Assembly (NCBI GenBank): GCA_949126835.1
Contig: OX421498.1
Coordinates: forward strand, 38,183,118-38,247,117
DNA from: Anisus vortex
Lineage: Eukaryota; Mollusca; Gastropoda; Planorbidae
Length of the DNA: 64,000 bases
Direction of reading: 5' to 3'
Both the position numbers and the translations under genes were made by a program. The notes under the pieces were generated by a model. That model was not told the origin of the DNA. It saw only the letters and a list, made by a program, of their open reading frames with translations, and did not search any database. Of this stretch, positions 1 through 38,214 are shown one piece after another (the first letter of the stretch is position 1; each line of letters opens with the position of its first letter).

Positions 1-430
1 AAACATCAAAAGTGAACAGGCGATCATTAATACTCAAGTGTTAGTCGCGTGAGGTGAAATGTTTATTTGTTTACAAAATAAATGAGTCAAGAGTTGCGTT
101 TTCTTGGTTATTGAAAAACAAAATGCGTAAATTCATAAAAACGAATAACAAAAATTCTTTTGCACTAAGCAATATGTATGATATTTTAAAAAGGTGATTA
201 TTCCCTTCTGACTTTCACAATACATTGTTTTGCTTTGTAAACATCTATTGGAAATGAAATAAATTTTAATCCCCAACAAATTTGAGTACAACCAGTAAAG
301 TAGCACACAGACATTGTTTCAAATAAAATGATCGAATAAGAACGGAAATGTTTTTGCACGTGACCTTTTATGCATGCATACACGTTAAGACTTGTCCATA
401 ACATAAGACTTCTAAATAGTAAGGCAAGCA
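1..430 (-). mobile_element. Repeat copy with THAP-like ORF (copy 1)
   Basis: Read on the minus strand, this stretch runs parallel to 52025-52440 on the plus strand. Both share a TATGCATGCATAA block, the start of a THAP-like reading frame, and downstream words such as CAACTCTTGACT and CGCGACTAACAC. The similarity looks like about 80% by eye. The copy is cut by the window edge. It is interpreted as part of an old DNA transposon related to the 50.8-53.0 kb element. Confidence 0.6.
198..314 (-). pseudogene. THAP-like zinc-finger fragment (38 aa)
   Basis: The frame starts MSVCYFTGC and continues to FISFP, then stops after 38 codons. Two cysteines spaced C-x4-C near the N-terminus plus the F-x-F-P motif fit the first half of a THAP (C2CH) DNA-binding domain. 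The tryptophan of the family and the second metal pair (C-x2-H) are absent, so the domain is broken. The paralogous frame at 52114-52263 keeps the tryptophan. THAP domains occur in P-element-type transposases and in host genes derived from them. Here it is most likely transposon debris. Confidence 0.55.
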
Positions 431-1480
431 GAAAGTAGAAAGTATTGGCAGGAGGCGTTTGCGGATAATGGAACAATACCCCCTCCCCCTCATTCGTCCC
501 ATCCTTTCCAGATTGCCCTTACCTGCTGCCTACGGCAATGGGAGTCTCGCGCATCCATCCCCCCCCCCCAAGCCAACCACCACCATCATTCCTTTATGGT
601 TGTATGTAATTGTTCGTGTTCTTGTTCCGTCCCACCCACTTCCTGTCCCAATCTCAACGTGAGCCGACATGGGATCGTTTGTTTACAACAGTTAATGTCC
701 TTCACCGAGCTTGTCTTCTTCCAAGCACTGGCTGGAGGCAGAAGTAGAAGCGGCGAAAAAAAAAGGTGCCGGCATATTTCTTTGGCTTCCCGTTAGTTAG
801 GCGCCCCTATTTGTTATTTCTACCCACTTTCCACACCACCCAGTTTGTATGTTTACAAAAGACTGCATGCATAATTTGGGCATTGTGTTGGCCCCAGAAA
901 TCAGCTCTCCGCAAAATAAACTGGTAAACACTTCCTCACGAGCTTACCATTGGAAATGAAGGTTTTTTGTCTGTGTTAAAACCTTAATGTTAATGATAAA
1001 AAAAAATGGTTCATTTAATAATTGAATGTCTTCGCCTTGATCGACAATCTAGCTACGAGAAGTTAGTAACAATTAACTTGGCAACAAACAATTTTGGCCA
1101 AAATTAACAAATTAATACTAAGGACAAAGGAAATTTTATAAAAGCAGAGGCCACAAGTCTTGTCAGCTCTGCACAAATCTAATGTCGCGATTTTTTTTAC
1201 AAAAACAATGCACAAAAAGTACAGTCTACTCAAATGGGCGTATCAGATGTCTTGAGATCAAACATCCAGAATTGTGTGCCCCAGTGTGATGCCTCCACTG
1301 CCGCTACGTTCATCAACCTCGAGTTCCGCTCTTAGTGCAGTGGTTGCCAAAACTTTTTCCAACCCCAGGACCCTTTTTTTTTAAAAGTACGGTTTTCATT
1401 TGTGCACTTTAAAAACCGTAACTTTACAGGATTTGAAAACGGGATTTCCCGTATTGAAAATTCTAGGGCCTGTCACACCA
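431..1480. other. Gene-poor AT-rich stretch
   Basis: I see no supported gene. It holds a C homopolymer near 561, a weak SINE-core trace near 875-950 (a GCATTGTGTTGGCC-like word), and a candidate hAT left end at about 1339 (CAGTGGTTGCCAAAACTTTT). Short frames here have no recognisable product. Confidence 0.4.
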
Positions 1481-1481
1481 T

Positions 1482-1779
1482 AGACTATAATATACATGGA
1501 CCGCTTGCTTTAGTATTTCTGCTATATGATGACTCGAAACACTGATTTTCGGAATTTCCGATTCGTTGTTTCCTTTGCACTTCTGTTTTATTGAATCGCT
1601 TCGATTTTCTCAATGAAAAATTAAAATTAAAATCGAAAGTTGTATAAAGCGGAAACATTTAAGAAACAACGAGGAGCGTAGAAGTAATATAAGAAAGCCT
1701 TATTGGTTGCGCACGGAAAAAAAAGTTGATATAAGCTCTAAAAATAGAGCAAGCGGTCCATCTTATTATAGTCTATGGT
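1482..1779 (+). mobile_element. MITE family A, copy 1 (about 298 bp)
   Basis: The two ends form a terminal inverted repeat. The left end reads ATAGACTATAATATACATGG then ACCGCTTGCT. The reverse complement of the right end reads ATAGACTATAATAAGATGG then ACCGCTTGCT. There is no coding capacity. Related copies lie at 27181-27412, 62570-63425, 63592-63760 and 63762-64000. This is a non-autonomous DNA element; the superfamily is not determined because no clear target duplication is visible. Confidence 0.75.
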
Positions 1780-1982
1780 CACACAATATGCGCCTAATTC
1801 TATATTCTTCTAAAAATTGTCGCACTTGATACTGTTTTATTTATTTGTATATTAAAAATCGTTAAAGGGATAAATTATTACAAGAAGACCGGGTTTTCTT
1901 GGATAACATTAGAGATGAAATGCGAAAAATAAAGAAACGGTACACGACGCAAAACATTAAACTTTTACATTACTATTGAATT

Positions 1983-2075
1983 GAGTGCTGGTCACACAAT
2001 CCCCTAGTTTGTGGTGACCAAATAAAACTTAGGTACGCCGCTTCACTTGCCCGATAAGCCATCACGGTCAGAAGG
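1983..2075 (+). repeat. SINE-1 core fragment
   Basis: The word GGTCACACAATCCCCTAG and the following GTGGTGACCA and GCCGCTTCAC match the 3' core of the tRNA-derived SINE seen intact at 33974-34240 and 28075-28330. The tRNA-like head is missing, so this is a truncated copy. Confidence 0.55.
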
Positions 2076-2079
2076 AAAA

Positions 2080-2773
2080 AAAACAAATTAAGCTTTTTCA
2101 TCGTGTTCTGCCATTTACTATTACAAGTTCTAGGTTTAGATATATGCTTCTAACGCCGCAGCAAATTAAAACATATTAAACAACTCAGTGTGGAATTGAG
2201 AACTTTGCGTTGTTGGTAATAAAAACATATATAGTTTTGTTTTCTCCGTAAACATACTTCAAAGTGTGTTTACTTCTCAGACTCGAGCCGTAGACACAAA
2301 CAAAACAACAACAAAAAAACAAACAAACAACAACCTGTTTAATCAAGAGTTCTCTCCCATGTAATTCTAAGATGTGTCCTAAGTGCACACAGGGTTCCAA
2401 TTAAGAGCCATTCCCAGGACCTGTTGCTACTTGAGGGGCAGGAGTATGGGCTGTGGTGGTGGCGATGGTGAGCAAAAGGGGCAGGGGCTTACTGTTTCTT
2501 AGCGCGTGACACAGGTCGCGACACAGACACTAACGCACAAGCACTAATCACGCACAAAAAATAAGTGAATAATTATAATTACTCTCCTCGCTATGCGGCT
2601 CGTTACGAGATGAGCGCGCACCAGCAGCAGCAGGAAGCCAGAAGTGCACGAGTGAGTGACCTGCATCGCCACTGGAATAATTTTTCTTTTCACATTCGTC
2701 TCGTTGATCATGCAACGTTTTGGTGAGGAAAGGTTCCGACCTGCCAGAAACATGGTGAAGGCGTGAGCAGACA

Positions 2774-2826
<53 letters not shown>

Positions 2827-3797
2827 GAGAGACAGACAAACAGAGAGAGAGAGAGAAACAGGGAGAATTAAAATAAGAAAATACAGAGAAACAGGGACTG
2901 TGGGATTGGCGTTTGGGGGGGGGGGGGTGTACGAGGTTCGGAGGAAGTAGTAAAAAGAAAAACGCTTGCACGCGCTACAAGGAATCGTACTTATAAAACA
3001 AGATAGAGAAAAAGGGGAGAGAAGCGATGGTTCACTGGGACTCCCATCCATTCTATTCCTCGGATCTATAGCTGAACATCAACAACAGAACCATTCACAC
3101 GAAACACATATTAATATTATTATTATTATGCACGCATGCCAAGGGGAAATGCCTTTTTTAAAATACAATTTCGCCATGTTGTGTGTTTGATCAAAAGGAA
3201 CAAAATAATTAAGTTGAACACAAGAATGTAAACACGCAATCATTCTAAAGTTGTATTATTGCATTTCATTTGTTTTCTTTCTTTTTTTTTTTAGTTGAAA
3301 AGTTGCGAATCCTATTTTGAATATTGCCCATTAACTCTTTAACTTCCAAATTACAAGAGGAGCTGCTAGAGTCACGTGATTTAGCCAAGCGCTTGTGTGC
3401 GCCTGCGCGCGTGTGTTTTTTTCTTCTTTTTCTTCTACTTCAATACAGCCTACTATTTCGTTCCGAAGTTTCTTTCCGGCAGTGTTACTTTTTGTTTTCC
3501 AGGATTAATTTTGTGGATTTTCATTTCTTTTTTTTTTTATTGAAAGTGCTTAAAGATGTAAACGAAATATAAAAAAAAAAAAAAAAAATCTATTTTAAAA
3601 AAAAAAATCTCATTTTTCGCTATAGGATTATTCAGCGCAGGAAGGTAGACCTCAAATTGATCGCCTTGAACCCACTGCAAGTGTGGTGGATTTCATTTGA
3701 AACTTCAAAGAGATATTTGCACATAAACCAATAAAAGCCACACACAAAAAAACAACAACATCACATCCAGGATAACAAAAAAAAACAAAAGGGTACA
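2080..3797. other. Upstream region of the + strand gene, with (GA)n
   Basis: It contains a (GA)n microsatellite (2771-2860), a G homopolymer near 2917 and several poly-A/poly-T runs. The last 150 bases before the ATG at 3798 are A-rich and could be 5' UTR. No TATA box or initiator can be called with confidence. Confidence 0.4.
2771..2860. repeat. (GA)n microsatellite
   Basis: Almost pure GA dinucleotides with a few interruptions. It produces long Ser/Leu frames on the minus strand that should not be read as genes. Confidence 0.95.
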
Positions 3798-29851
<26,054 letters not shown>

Positions 29852-32800
29852 CTCTCAAACGGATCCCTGACACATACAATTTCTGGGAAAGAGCAGACGT
29901 GAGTGAGCCGCCATATGCAGTTTCGCCAAGTGGTTCCACGAAGTGCAATTATTAAAAAAAACATGAACAAAACAAACTATCAACTAAGGGAAAAAAACAA
30001 CACAACCAAACGAGCCATTGTTTTCAAGTGTTTTAGACCAAATGTGAAATTATCAAGCCAATTAGGTTTAAAAACCTTACTAAAGAGTAAAGTGTAAGGT
30101 TATATTTTGTGGAAAAATGACACCCACTGTACAGTTTTGTTGTTGTTGCTGTTTGATGTTTTTTGGTCAAGTTGCGTTCATATGATGCAAATAATAAGAA
30201 TGAAATTAAAAAAAAAAACATCAAAGAGAATTGGGCCGGCTCAACGCATAATAAAAATCAAGTCCAAACATGCTCAAGTTATCAAAAAGAAAAGGGGAAA
30301 GTGGGGGGGGGGGGCGTAGCATTTTATTATCATTAATAAAAACTAATATTAAAAATGTCATAGTTGGTGTCAACAATTAGACAACGACAACCAAATAAAG
30401 TATTGCAAAAAAAAAAAAAGAAATGAAAGACTATAATATTATAGCCTAAGCATATTTAAATATTAATGCCACTGTTGCCAAGATGTGTTGGCGATCAGGA
30501 GCTAATAACTATTTAAAAAAAAACAGACAAAAAAACAACAATGAAAACAATCACATAATCTTAATTGATGTTGTTGTATAAACTGTATTTGCAAACTGTC
30601 ATATGTGTGATATTTTCATTGCTTGAATAATGTTGATGTATAATCATGTAGGTTTAGTCAAGGCAAAACAAGTATTTAAAATTAAAACGTTACTATATTC
30701 ACTATGTTATTTTATATGTATTCGTGCGGCAAAATATTGTATTTTGCATTTTCTTGTTCTAAGAAAACTTTACTCTTCTCCACAACTTACAAAACCAAAA
30801 TGTAATGTAATGGGTTGATGCTTTGAAAAAATGTTTCAGTAATATGCCCAGATATAAGTTTGTGATTTTCTCTAAGAAAAAAAAAAGTCCCATGGAAACT
30901 TTTTTTTTAAACTGAAAATGTTTTACACACAGACATTCTTAAAAATCTGACTACACAAAAAAAGAGCGAATAACTCTTAACATTTGAAAGGGGAAACATT
31001 TTTATTTTTTAAATTAATAGTATTTTTTGTTCTAAATCATAAAACTGGACTATACATTGAATTTCAAATAATTACCCACATCTTAAAGCATTTAAAACTA
31101 GTTTTACTCACTATGCGAAAGTATATTTGCATTTTTTGTAAAACAGTTTAAGTTATTATAATAGGCCAAGTAGAAAGTGAATGGTGTTGTGGGGATGCTC
31201 ACTGATCTATATATACATGGTTTGACAAGGCTTATTCAAAACTATTACCGTACTACTTTTCCCCCTCTTAATGAATCCAAATATGTCACTGATCTATTCA
31301 ATTAAATTTAAACATAAAGCACTAGTTTTAAACAAACTTTTTTGCTTCAAATATCTACTGAATTTTCAACTTAGACTAGATCTAGTTCTATTTTGTATCA
31401 GACATACTAGTTTATGTAGGTCAGTGAGAAAATTGTCTGGTAGCAATCAATACTAAATATGTTTATTTGTGTCGCACGTGAAAGCCAATCAATCTTAATC
31501 CATACATAGTAATAGATCAATGGGAAATTTTTTTTTAAAAATCTTCCCTGCATCTACTAAGTTTTTTTTATTAATGTATGATATAGTCTACAATGATATA
31601 CCGTAACTAATAGACATTTTTTTTTTAGAAAAGAAAGAACCATAATCAAAATTAGGGGAAGAAATTTATCTGCGTGTATATATTATATATATTATATATA
31701 TTATATATTTTAACCAAGGACTACTGAAGTAGTCCTTGATTTTAACTTATTGTTCGTTTTCATTATTGTTTTTTTAGTTGCTGGAAACAGATCTGAACAT
31801 ATTATTTTATTCAATACATATTGATGTATGCTAGATTTTATCCATTTGCTCCTTTTTTTTTTTGCCTTTTCTACACAGAACGCTGCTAGGTATTAAACAC
31901 TGTTATGGATGAACATTTCATATAAATTTCAAAATTTTATAAGACTGTATGCAAATACCAAGTGGATTTGGTGGCCAGGGTGTGTACCCAATTAAGATTG
32001 GGACCAATATAAGTTGTGCTATGATCACTTCCCTGGCAACTGAGATCCAGAAAGTTGCTCTTTGAATAAAGACCCTCTAAAGACAAATGAATTGAGGATG
32101 TGAATATAAAGTGAATATTATTACTGGATTTTAAGCAGCTCCATACACAAACAAACAAGTTATATTGCCTTAGAGCAATCAAATACTATTTTTTTTCAAT
32201 CAGCAATTCCTGGTAATACACATTACCTTAAATTTTAGCATTGGAAATTATCTTCATAGGCTGCCATTGTTCTACAATCATTCTGTGTTTCCTTTAAGTA
32301 AAGTTAGAGGTACAACTGGACTAGAACTCCTATTTCTCTAAAAGCTAGGGTTAGCCAAACCTTAGAGCCCTGGGTATTAACTCTAAGGTCGCAGGTAACG
32401 CAGCCAAGAGCCCTGTAGAGATGAATAGTAAGTGGGGTACAGTGACTCGCCCTGACTAAAACTGTCCAAGTTGGGATTCCAACAATTTGAGCCAATCTTT
32501 ATGCTGTTCCATTTTAGGGTCACAAGATGTAATTTTTAGACATGCATCTCATTGGGGGTCATCAAATGATAGCTACAGAGCTATTTTAACAAAAAAGACT
32601 AGGATGATTCTGGCTGATGGTAGATTTGTATCAATGGACCAAAAAAAATAGAAATACAAAAGAAGATGAAATTGGTATCATATCTGCCATTGGGTGGAAA
32701 ATGTACCACCCTTATAAATAAGACAGGTTTATTTGATGTTTTATGACATGCATATTATGATTTGTGGTGCTACAACTACTATAAAATTTACTAGTACAAA

Positions 32801-33070
32801 TATTTCAAAGGAGTAAATAGTTATTAAAAATGGAATGATATCTTTTTAACTTTAAGAAACAATTGCTATTGAATTTTTCCACATATTTTTTTATATTAGA
32901 ATTATACACTATTGTATAATATACTGTGAGAAAAATTTTGTAATAAAGAAACTGTGCCTTCTTGATGACTTGTTTATTTTCCAAGACTCAAAGATAATAA
33001 ATATTTTTTTTAATGTCAATAATTCTTTGACTCTATGAAATTGAGTTGAGAAAAACACATAACACTCTAA
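29852..33070. other. Convergent intergenic region between the two genes
   Basis: It should hold the 3' UTR of the + strand gene and possibly the missing 3' exon(s) of the PLAT gene. A search of the minus strand for the expected next PLAT half (cysteine three residues before a Trp-Leu pair) found nothing. A perfect 10-bp-stem hairpin is at 31715-31738. A G run lies near 30302, and the DNA is very AT-rich. Confidence 0.4.
30394..30399 (+). promoter_or_regulatory. Candidate polyadenylation signal AATAAA
   Basis: It lies 543 bases after the stop codon of the + strand gene, followed at once by an A-rich run. AATAAA is common by chance in such AT-rich DNA, so confidence is low. Confidence 0.25.
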
Positions 33071-33079
33071 ATCTATAAG

Positions 33080-33185
33080 GGGCATGGTGACCAAGGGGCA
33101 GCCTGTGTGGATGGCAAGAGAAAATGGTGAACACTGCTGCATGGCCTTATGGATCAATTTAGTCCGACAGAATACTTTACTTACT
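33080..33185 (+). repeat. SINE-1 3' fragment
   Basis: GGTGAACACTGCTGCATGGC, TTATGGATCAATTTAGTCCG and ACAGAATACTTTACTT match the 3' end of SINE-1. The head is missing. Confidence 0.65.
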
Positions 33186-33477
33186 TTTACTCTTAATTTA
33201 TCTTGCAGCAGTTCCCAAATATTTAGAATTAGAATAAAATGTGGTTTACGATAATTACTATATAACCCAATACCAGGTTTTACAGTACCAAAAAAAAATA
33301 TATTTGTATGTTACAGTATATTAATATTTTTCTGAACTTTGGGAGTGCCCCTTTTATTGAATTAGACCAGTAAACCTTATGTTGAGGGGTCATGCCTTTT
33401 TACACAGCTCTATTCAAAATGAATGGCACACCTAACCGCACATTCCGTTGAAAGTTTATAATAAAAAAACAACTTAC

Positions 33478-33580
33478 CTTCTCAAGGTACCATCCGGCCT
33501 TGTATCCCGAATTATCATGACCTATCCTTATTCTTTCAATGTCACCCAGCTTAGGGCAAGTCAATATAAAGTCATCTTTC
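33478..33580 (-). CDS. PLAT gene exon 10 (middle of PLAT 3)
   Basis: Acceptor TTTGTTTTAG, donor AAG|GTAAGT, phase 2 in and phase 0 out. It encodes [20 protein letters not shown] and then [15 protein letters not shown], the beta-strand and HDN region of PLAT. Reading through the donor would stop after about 25 residues, so a short alternative C-terminus is possible. Confidence 0.85.
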
Positions 33581-36500
33581 CTAAAACAAAAGCAAAAAAT
33601 AAATATAAATAAATGAAAAACAATGAAAAATAACTCACCTAAAAATGCATTGAAACAAATTGTAACATATTTTCTCTATGAGAAGGTAAGCAGTGGCAGG
33701 TTTACTTTGAATAGCTTTAACCTGCATGACATGATTACCTTAATGCCACCTGTTTACAGGATTTGCAAATATTTACCTTTTTGTCTGATTTATTGGTAAA
33801 TGAATTACAAGGTTTAGATAAAATGTCTTCTTTAACATTTTTTTTTATGAACACACAGGTTGAAAAAAGACGTTATTTGTTCAATGAATTCTGAATGTTA
33901 TGAATCAATGACATAGTCTCTATATTTTAGAATGTAGAGTGTGGACTATAAATGTCAGAAACTCTGGCAATCCACAGGGGCATTGTGACAGAGCGTTCGG
34001 CTGGCGTACTGAAGGTGCTGGGTCAGAATTCTGGTGAAGGCTAAAATTTGTTCCTGGGATTGGAGGGTGTCCCAGAGTCTACCCAGCTCTGATAGGTACC
34101 TGACTTTAGTTGGGGTAAAGTAAAGGTGGCTGGGCATTGTGCTGGCCACACAATCTCCTAGTATGCTGTGGCCACAGAAACTGATTCACCAGCCCCATGG
34201 ATCAAATTGGTCAGTCGGGATGCTTTACTTTACTTACTAGGGATTCCAAATTGTAGCAAAAACACAATATACCGGTAAGACTAAAATGTTAGAATTAACA
34301 ATATAAATCTCTAAATAAATACAGTTACACTAAATGTTAATTGCAGTGTTCAATCAAAAGTTTAGAAATACCACTGCTGCCTATCTAAAATGTAGACATT
34401 TTCTTTCGCATAATAAATATTATTATTATATCTTTTCATTAAAGCACTAATATTAACCCTTACAGTCCTGGGCGCGTATATAGCGGAACTGAAGGCAGCA
34501 TAGATAGAAGTAGGTCCGTACGGGAAGGGTTAATAACAGCAGTTGATCAATGTTTCTACAACTCAAAAAGATCAAGGAAATTAACCAGTTAACCCTTCCT
34601 GTACCGACCTACTTTCTATCTATGATCTTCAGTCCCGCTATATACGCGCCCGGGACTGTAAGGGTTAACAATATTTGTAACAATTATAGGACAAACGAGT
34701 TGACTTCTAATAACAGTAACAGTGTCCTACAAGGGGTTTTGTACAGAATCAAGACCTACCCTTTCCTTTCAAAGAGGTTCCTCCCACTTTTGGTCAGCCT
34801 CTTCTCCCCAGACTCTCCCAGAGCACCGAACATGGTGATGGAGACATTGGCGTCTGTGCCAGCTCCAGGCTTGTCTCCAGTGATGACTGTCACCTGGTAC
34901 TTACAAGCTGACAACAAAAGCAGTTCAAATTTCATTATTAAAAGATTCCATTTTAATCTAAACAGGTTCGTAAGTTTCTAGGGTTTCAAAAATGTTCTTA
35001 CAAAGAAAATTGTACAAAAGTATTTAGACATTTTAGTGTTGTTGTTTTTCTCAGGTATGAATTACATCATAAAGAACAGAATAGTTCAATTTGGTCTCTA
35101 AATTTGCACTTTTCCTTCTTCTATTCTTGCATTTTTGGGGTTTAAAAAAAATTGTCTGAACATCTGCTAACTACACAATCCCATCTTACACTAAGGACAT
35201 AGAAATGAGATAAGCTTAGTTTCATAGGCTCTTATATCTAGGCAGCCTATTAGCACCTGTACTTCTATAGATATTTTTTCTCCCCTTTTTCTGTTTTCTC
35301 TTTACCCAGTGTTCTGTTTCCCCACCTTTCACTTACAATTTGTCTAATTCATTAATTGTTTATGCCAGGTTATTACTTCTTTTCTTCTTTTTATTATTTA
35401 TTTTTAAAATTCTAAAATAAATCTGATATAATTAATTATACAAAAACATATATTTTATTTTTACACTAATAAAATTGATTCTCTTGATGAAATATAGTTT
35501 AATAAATTAAAGTTTGGGAGCCATTAATCAAATCAGTCTTGGGAAATGAATGAATCCATTATCTTAAATTACGCTGCCACTTAAAAAATACTTCATTATT
35601 TCAAACTTCATTAAAATCAAGAAGCAATAAAAAATAAAAGTAGGTCTACCATAAAGTATTAATTACCAAGTAATTTTTTAAAACTTTTTTTTTATTTTAT
35701 ATTCATATATATTTATGTATATGCTAAAATATGGTATACTGACATCAAGCTATATCATGTATAGATACATAAATGACAAACTTTACAATGAATTAAACTT
35801 CCCATATATTCCCACCATGCCGTACAATTTTTCAACTTTTAGTTGGCAAGGCACATGTTGTTGTTTATTTATTTTTAATGGATGCAAAACATTGCCAGCC
35901 TGAATTAATTGAAAGCAGATTGTTCTTCCCACACAAAAAGTTTCAGCATGTGTGTAGGTGTGCATTCCTTAACATTCTTTCCCCACCCGACCCCCACCCC
36001 ACATTTTACCTTACACCTGATGGATTTAAGGGTGAAAGCGTGAATAGGAAAAGTCTGTTCAAAAGTTGAACTGTAAAGAAATCTGTGGCTCATACAAAAG
36101 TAATAAGAAAAAAAGAAGACTTTAAGCTTACATTTTCTGATTGCCAGGGGGTCGATGCTGCCTATCAGGTCCCTGGAAATTTCCCTGTCGCCTTCATCTT
36201 TGGCTAACCATTGGGCACATGGGAAAAAATATTTCCACTGTGGGTTGATCAGATCTGTGACTACCACCTGAAGATAAGGACAATGAGTCACAATGCCTTG
36301 TTAATATCTAGCCAATATATAGTCAATTATCTAGTCAATACCTAGTTAATATATAGTCGATATATAGTCAGTTATCTAGTCAATACATAGTTATTAGTAA
36401 AATATCTAGTCATTATATAGTCAATATTTGGTAAATATCTAGTCAATATGTAGATAATATCTTGTCAATATTTAGTCTATAACTAGTGAATATATAGTCA

Positions 36501-38176
36501 ATATTTAGTCTACAACTAGTGAATATCTAGTCAATATCTAGTCTTTATCTAGTCAATATCTAGCAAGTCTGTAGTCAATATTCAGTACATAACCATCTAG
36601 TAAAATGAAGTATCCCCATTGAGCCAATTTGATCCATAGGGCCTGGGGAGAAGGTTTGACAAGTTTCTGTTGGCTTAGCATGCTAGGAGATTGAGTAGCC
36701 AGCACAATGACCAGATTGCTTGCGATTGACTAATTCTAAGGTGTATAGGTCACAAAACTAGGGGGCATCTGAAGCTCAAGTAAACCTTCCCAGAATTTTC
36801 CCTTTTATTGATTGTTACATCAGATTCCAAAATAAAACTTGATTATTTTTAGTCAAATCGTAGTAAATAGCAATTATTTTTTAATTATCATTTATGATTA
36901 TTCTCAACATTGAAAAGTAAAACAATACATCATGAACTCACCCTTTCAAGGTACCATCCTGGAGCAAAACCTGTATTGTCATGTTCTATTCTCAACTTCT
37001 TCATGGGACCAATACAGTTAGACTTGAAGCGGAACGTGTCCGTTGAGCCCTGCTGGAACAAGGTCTTGTTGTTGTTCTTCAGCTGTATTTTCTCGGTGGT
37101 GCCGGTCTTACCGAAGAGAGTCATGAAGACATTGGCATTAGTCCCAGCCCCGGGCTTGTCTCCGGTCACTGTAACCACTTCGTATTCTGGAACAAACAAA
37201 CAAACACAATTGAACTGGTCAGTTTACAGACCTTTATTCTTATGAGCTTACAGATATTCCTTCGAGATAGAAGATTATTATGTCCTTGAGACAAAACTCC
37301 CTGCAGGGAGGCAGGGATTTGGACGGTGGCAGGGCTAGAACTCAGGTTGTCATGTTGACAGTTTGGTGCATTTACCGCAAGACTAGCGGGGCCTCACTTT
37401 CAGTTCAGAGATCAACAGTTATAGTGGCTACCATATGGATAATGATTACCCAGACCTTCACAATGCTCATCTAATAAATGTTAATCAGTGAACTATGGAT
37501 GGCTCTCTTTCAAAACCAAACAAAAATGGCTCTGAATGTATGGGTTTACTAAACTCTCAATGTAGGAAAGACAAAAAATAAACACAATATGTGGTACATC
37601 AGCTTTTAGATACCTCAGTTTGCTCATTTCAAATTGGCCAGTTCTAATCTTGGGTAAACAAAAGAAGTCTTTTCAGGTTCCAACAGCTACACTACCAAAG
37701 TTGGGACACAATGAGGGTTTTTAACAAATGACAAGGCCTCATTGATGCTGTGCCATATAAACTTACTCACTCTGTATTATCTGCCTTATGTGTGAAAAGC
37801 CTTAAGAAGGGAATAAACTTATCCCCTAAAACCGATTACATACAAAATACAACATACAAAAAAACCTAGAGTGAACAACATGAATTCATTATTAATTATA
37901 ACGTAGACATTTTCAAACAGATGCAAAAGCACAGCCTAAGTCTGCTCCACTGACCTGTTTTTGTGTTTTTCACCGGGAAGAGTTCCCGCTTGACCTGCCC
38001 ATCGTCAAGATATAACGACAGCCACTGATTGCAAAGAAACAGGTAAGATTTTTTAGTCTTCGTGTTCTTCACTTCAATCTCCTGCAGGTACCAGGACTCC
38101 TCTTCTTTTAGAGCTGACGTCTTTTTTATTTAAAACAAAAAACAAAAATTATATTTTTGTAATCTAGTTTCTAACA

Positions 38177-38214
<38 letters not shown>

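Noticed and set aside
2548..3051. 167-codon Ser/Leu-rich minus-strand frame
   Set aside because: It consists largely of translated (GA)n microsatellite.
31937..32182. Terminal exon of the PLAT gene on the minus strand
   Set aside because: The open frame lacks the expected cysteine plus Trp-Leu pattern of the second half of PLAT and does not give a plausible continuation in phase 0.
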